This document shows, in pieces, positions 60,656-64,000 of a stretch of DNA of 64,000 nt. The stretch covers positions 516,713 through 580,712 of the forward strand of contig JAYKAV010002973.1 in assembly GCA_035582835.1 (NCBI GenBank), written 5' to 3'. The first letter of the stretch is position 1; the number at the start of each line of letters is the position of its first letter. This DNA is from Phoebastria nigripes (lineage: Eukaryota > Chordata > Aves > Procellariiformes > Diomedeidae). Both the position numbers and the translations under genes were made by a program. Under the pieces are notes generated by a model that did not search any database, was not told where the DNA came from, and was given only the letters and a program-made list of their open reading frames with translations.

Positions 60656-63600
60656 AATTTTTAACAGGTCTGAATATTTACTTTCCAAATAACAAAACAA
60701 AAAGCATGGAAAACACACTTAAGTAAATTATATCCATTAATCTATAGAAATCTCTCCAATAAGAGGAGAAGCCATGTGCAATGTTTTAGGGACACAGATA
60801 TAATTATTTGTGTGCAAACAGAACCTCATTGTTAGAACAAAATCTGAAGTAATAGCTACTGTAGACACAGACTGCACCAAAACCTGCTAATTTTTATGCA
60901 TTTGAAAATACAGTATTTTGCTTAGCACAAAAAGTAATGATGGTAATGGAAGCAGGTAAACAGGTTATATAAGTCTAGAAGAGGCAGCAAAGTCTGGAAT
61001 TTCAGAAGAATAAATAACTTTCACCAAAAGGTTACTTTTCGAAGGGCATAAGAGAAAAATATTTGTCAAATCTGTATCAGAATATTTTTGCATACATGAT
61101 TAGTTAGTAGTATATCATACTCTACTTGTGTTTACACGTTTAACAGTTCCAGAATGCTGCTCTCTCTTTAGCATTTATCATTGGAAATATAATTTTTCCT
61201 TGCACTGAGTCACAAAAATCAGCAACAAAATAAAACTATCAGGGATAGTCTTCTCAATAGATACATGTTCAGTATAGGTAAAATATAGGGGCAGTGTGGG
61301 TACAGTATCCTGCACTTTAATCCTTTAATTTCAGATAGAGGTTATCTCAATTTAAACAGTTTTTATAGTTGAATATTACTGTCTCATCACCAGAAATAAG
61401 TCTTATATTATTACAAATGTCATGTATTCCTTAGTGAAGCAGAGACCCAAATATAGCAATGACCCCAATAGTACACATACATGATACCCTCTAATAAAAG
61501 AAAAAAAGTTAAAAATTAAAGTTCTCATGTTGATTCTTTTTTCTTTTTTTTTTTTTTTCCTTTTCCTTTTTTTTTCTTAAACAGAGTATACTTAGTAAGT
61601 TATACCCTCACCATCCTTGCTTTATTTTGGAAGTCTGCGCGTCATGCTATGCCTTAAGCCATTGTTCATTTAACTTAAGTATAAAAATAACAAAAGTACC
61701 AAAATGCATCTTGTTGCTAAGCTCTTATTGTTGCTGAAGATGATTCANAGGCAATTTTAAGACAAAGTTTTTGTTAAATATTTGGCAATTCAACCAAAAT
61801 ATATCCCTTCTTCATAAGATATTGCTTTAGTACAGTGCATTTTACTTTAATATTATTATTTCATGCATCATAATAATATATTAAACAGGTGCATATAGAA
61901 TACGTTACAATTTTAATATTGTATGTATCCAAAAGCCATTTACAAAAATTAGTTAAGGTATTGTATTTAAATGTTAAACAGGCAAACATTTCTACTATAA
62001 ATGAGGGGTAGCAAAAGCATTCTCTTCCCAAGAGAAAATAGCAAAAATACTTTTATGCCATCACCTACACTTCAAACATGACTGCTAAAAAAGCAGATTC
62101 TTCACAGGGGACTTGAGGTATCTCTTGCAGAATTTGCTGTGCCCAGCTTCTGTATTGTATTTTGTTCTGTGTAATAGTACAATAACAGGCACAATAGGCC
62201 TTTGATTTTAGAAGTGTTCCTAGGAGCTACCTTTCAAATACTCTTAATGATTATTAAAAACTTTTCAACCTTAATGTAGAAAAGATACATTTATAGACGG
62301 TCTAACCACCTTCACAGATAATAGTCTTCTTTTGTAAAGTGGAATCATGGGATGTAAAAAGCAAGATCAATTGCTATTTTGCTATGAATTATTTTAAGCA
62401 GGTCCTGCCTTTCCAAACCCTGCTGGCTGTACTTTTCATTTGTACAGGAACAATTTCATTTTAGTGGTAGGGGTTTATTTAGTGCAAATTCAGAATTTGA
62501 TGGATGGTTAGAATCTACCAATTAATCAGAGTGAAAAAAACAAAAAAAATCAGCATGTGTAAGCTTCCTTCATGGATGCCTTTTCTGTTTATTTAGCTTG
62601 TTGGTTGCTTAATTTGCGCATGTGTGTGTGGGGAGGGGTCTTTTCTGGGTACACTTTATCAATCATCTTCATTGGAGAATTAATTTTAGTACCTGTGGGG
62701 TGGAAAATAGGACTTCCTTTCTGACAAAAGNGGAATATCAGTTATGACTTCTCTCTAAACTACACAGCTATGTGCTTTTGAATACAGAATTCTAATCTAA
62801 AATCCATTNGTTACGTGAATAGATCTATGCTTTAATTGGTATAACAATACCAAATGCTGCACTTTCTCAGAGACAAAAGATTCCAGTGACAAAAGTGTAT
62901 TTTGCTTCAGGGTGAGACTGGAATGCAAACAATTTGAACTCCTTATTTTCTTGTATTACTGTTTTCTTTTCTTTTCTTTTGTTTTTCATTTTGGCCAGGT
63001 TTGTGGGTGTAATTTCTGTAGTCATGTTGAAAAAGCAACAGTGTAACAAAAGAAATCTTTTTTTTGCGTATATGTAGGAGGAATTTCCATTGCACTTTGG
63101 GAAGTGATTTCATATAGTAGTTTGAACTAGAAAGTAGAACAATAAAATATAGGAATCAAAATTTGCTTTTCACTAGCTAATGAACTCAGTAAATCAGAAC
63201 TCTCCTCCATAATCTCTTTAAAACTATTTTCTTTTACAACTGTCTGCTTCCACCCTACCTTCATGTCTTCCTCCAGCCTTCGTGTCTGAGCCCTTTTCGG
63301 ACAGTACACTGTAATGTCATTTAAAATAGAATCTTTTAAAATAAATACTTGCTTACAATTTTTTGTTTGTTTTTTTGTTTGTTTTTTGTTTTTTAAATGG
63401 TAAACTTCTTTTAAATTCCTCAAAGTTAGACTGTCTATCCAACCCATTTCTTAGTAAAATAACCCAATGCTTGGATTTTTGGCTCACAGAAAAATAATGA
63501 NTATAGTTAAGATAGAAAAATACTGGTACATAGGCGAATACAAAAGTGTCACATGGTTACACAGCCTTTTTCTTGCAGGTTTAGATGGAAGTTGCATTTC

Positions 63601-64000
63601 CCTTGTATTCAGTTTCAATAATTAAGTATTTTAAATATGATCATTAAACTTATTTAAAAGTGTTCTCTCACATAAATACATTTAAAGCAGCCTTATGCCA
63701 TACTACAGATGTTTTGTAGCTCTTCTGTGTTTTTTATCTGATCAAGAACATTGCCTTACCCTCTAGTCTTAAGACTAACTATGATATTTTTGCTTACTGG
63801 CTACATTTATATTTTGTCAGTATCTAATAAAGACCCATATACATCCAACTCTTTTGTTNGATTCTAAGTTATGGAGGATGATGGCCTCAAAATTTTAAGC
63901 TATTTGTCTCCAGATGGTGATTCATCATATACCAACATAGGCATCTAAGTTAATCGAAACAAATCACTATTTCACTCTTTTGACTATGGAGTCAGGAATT

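Larger units (their letters stand above)
55193..64000. other. AT-rich DNA with a candidate exon and low-complexity tracts
   Basis: No gene is established. Items listed separately are a candidate exon (57163-57270), a GC-rich block (57290-57555) and a pyrimidine tract (60501-60655). Others: a perfect 9-bp stem with 5-nt loop at 58750-58772 (CATTGTCAC/GTGACAATG), TATTTATTTG-type repeats at 59292-59355, T/C runs at 61535-61579, and TTTG repeats at 63359-63393. The 125-codon frame at 57706-58083 shows no domain. Confidence 0.55.

Noticed and set aside
60476..60718. 80-codon Gly/Glu/Arg/Lys-rich minus-strand ORF
   Set aside because: Translation of the purine strand of a low-complexity tract.

Overview
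This window reads as AT-rich, gene-poor DNA from a bird. The main evidence is six fragments of CR1-type LINE retrotransposons, most with typical short 3' tails related to ATTCTATG. Alongside them are several endogenous retrovirus (ERV) LTR families that I associate with birds. Nothing looks bacterial: there are no operons, no ribosome-binding-site-led genes, and no dense coding. I recognise no complete host gene. Scattered single N bases mark unresolved positions and are dense in some of the repeats.

Layout from left to right. 1-1556: the 3' end of an ERV. It has the C-terminal half of a pol/integrase frame, a short envelope-less tail, and an LTR pointing the opposite way to pol. 10241-10973: CR1 3' fragment, plus strand. 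13938-14515: solo LTR of the same family as the first, with a 5-bp target duplication. 20592-22009: the longest CR1, minus strand, with a nearly open reverse-transcriptase frame. 23055-23210: a 78-bp tandem duplication. 23717-24708: CR1, minus strand. 27948-29388: a different, 1.4-kb solo LTR with a perfect 5-bp target duplication, an internal triplicated ~100-140 bp unit, and a nested piece of the first LTR family. 31953-33005: CR1, plus strand. 37349-38520: a third LTR type. 41848-42435: an old CR1, minus strand. 50378-52080: an ERV 5' end on the plus strand (LTR, primer-binding site, and a leader carrying an unusual repeat-rich ORF). 54893-55192: CR1 3' end. 55193-64000: AT-rich DNA with one exon-like segment, a GC-rich block and a long pyrimidine tract.

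Between these islands the sequence is AT-rich and rich in short homopolymers, and no ORF rises convincingly above background. It fits an intergenic desert or a very large intron. Three places could hold host exons and are flagged as candidates only: 52646-52818 (minus), 57163-57270 (plus) and a splice-acceptor-like site at about 35212.

The most interesting structures are: the reversed LTR with a palindromic junction at 961-985; the in-frame 15-residue repeats in the ERV ORF at 51429-51911; the solo LTR with a triplicated internal unit and nested second LTR at 27948-29388; and the retained CRE/TATA/G-run promoter layout in the solo LTR at 13938-14515. All element class names are from memory of bird repeats; no database search was possible.
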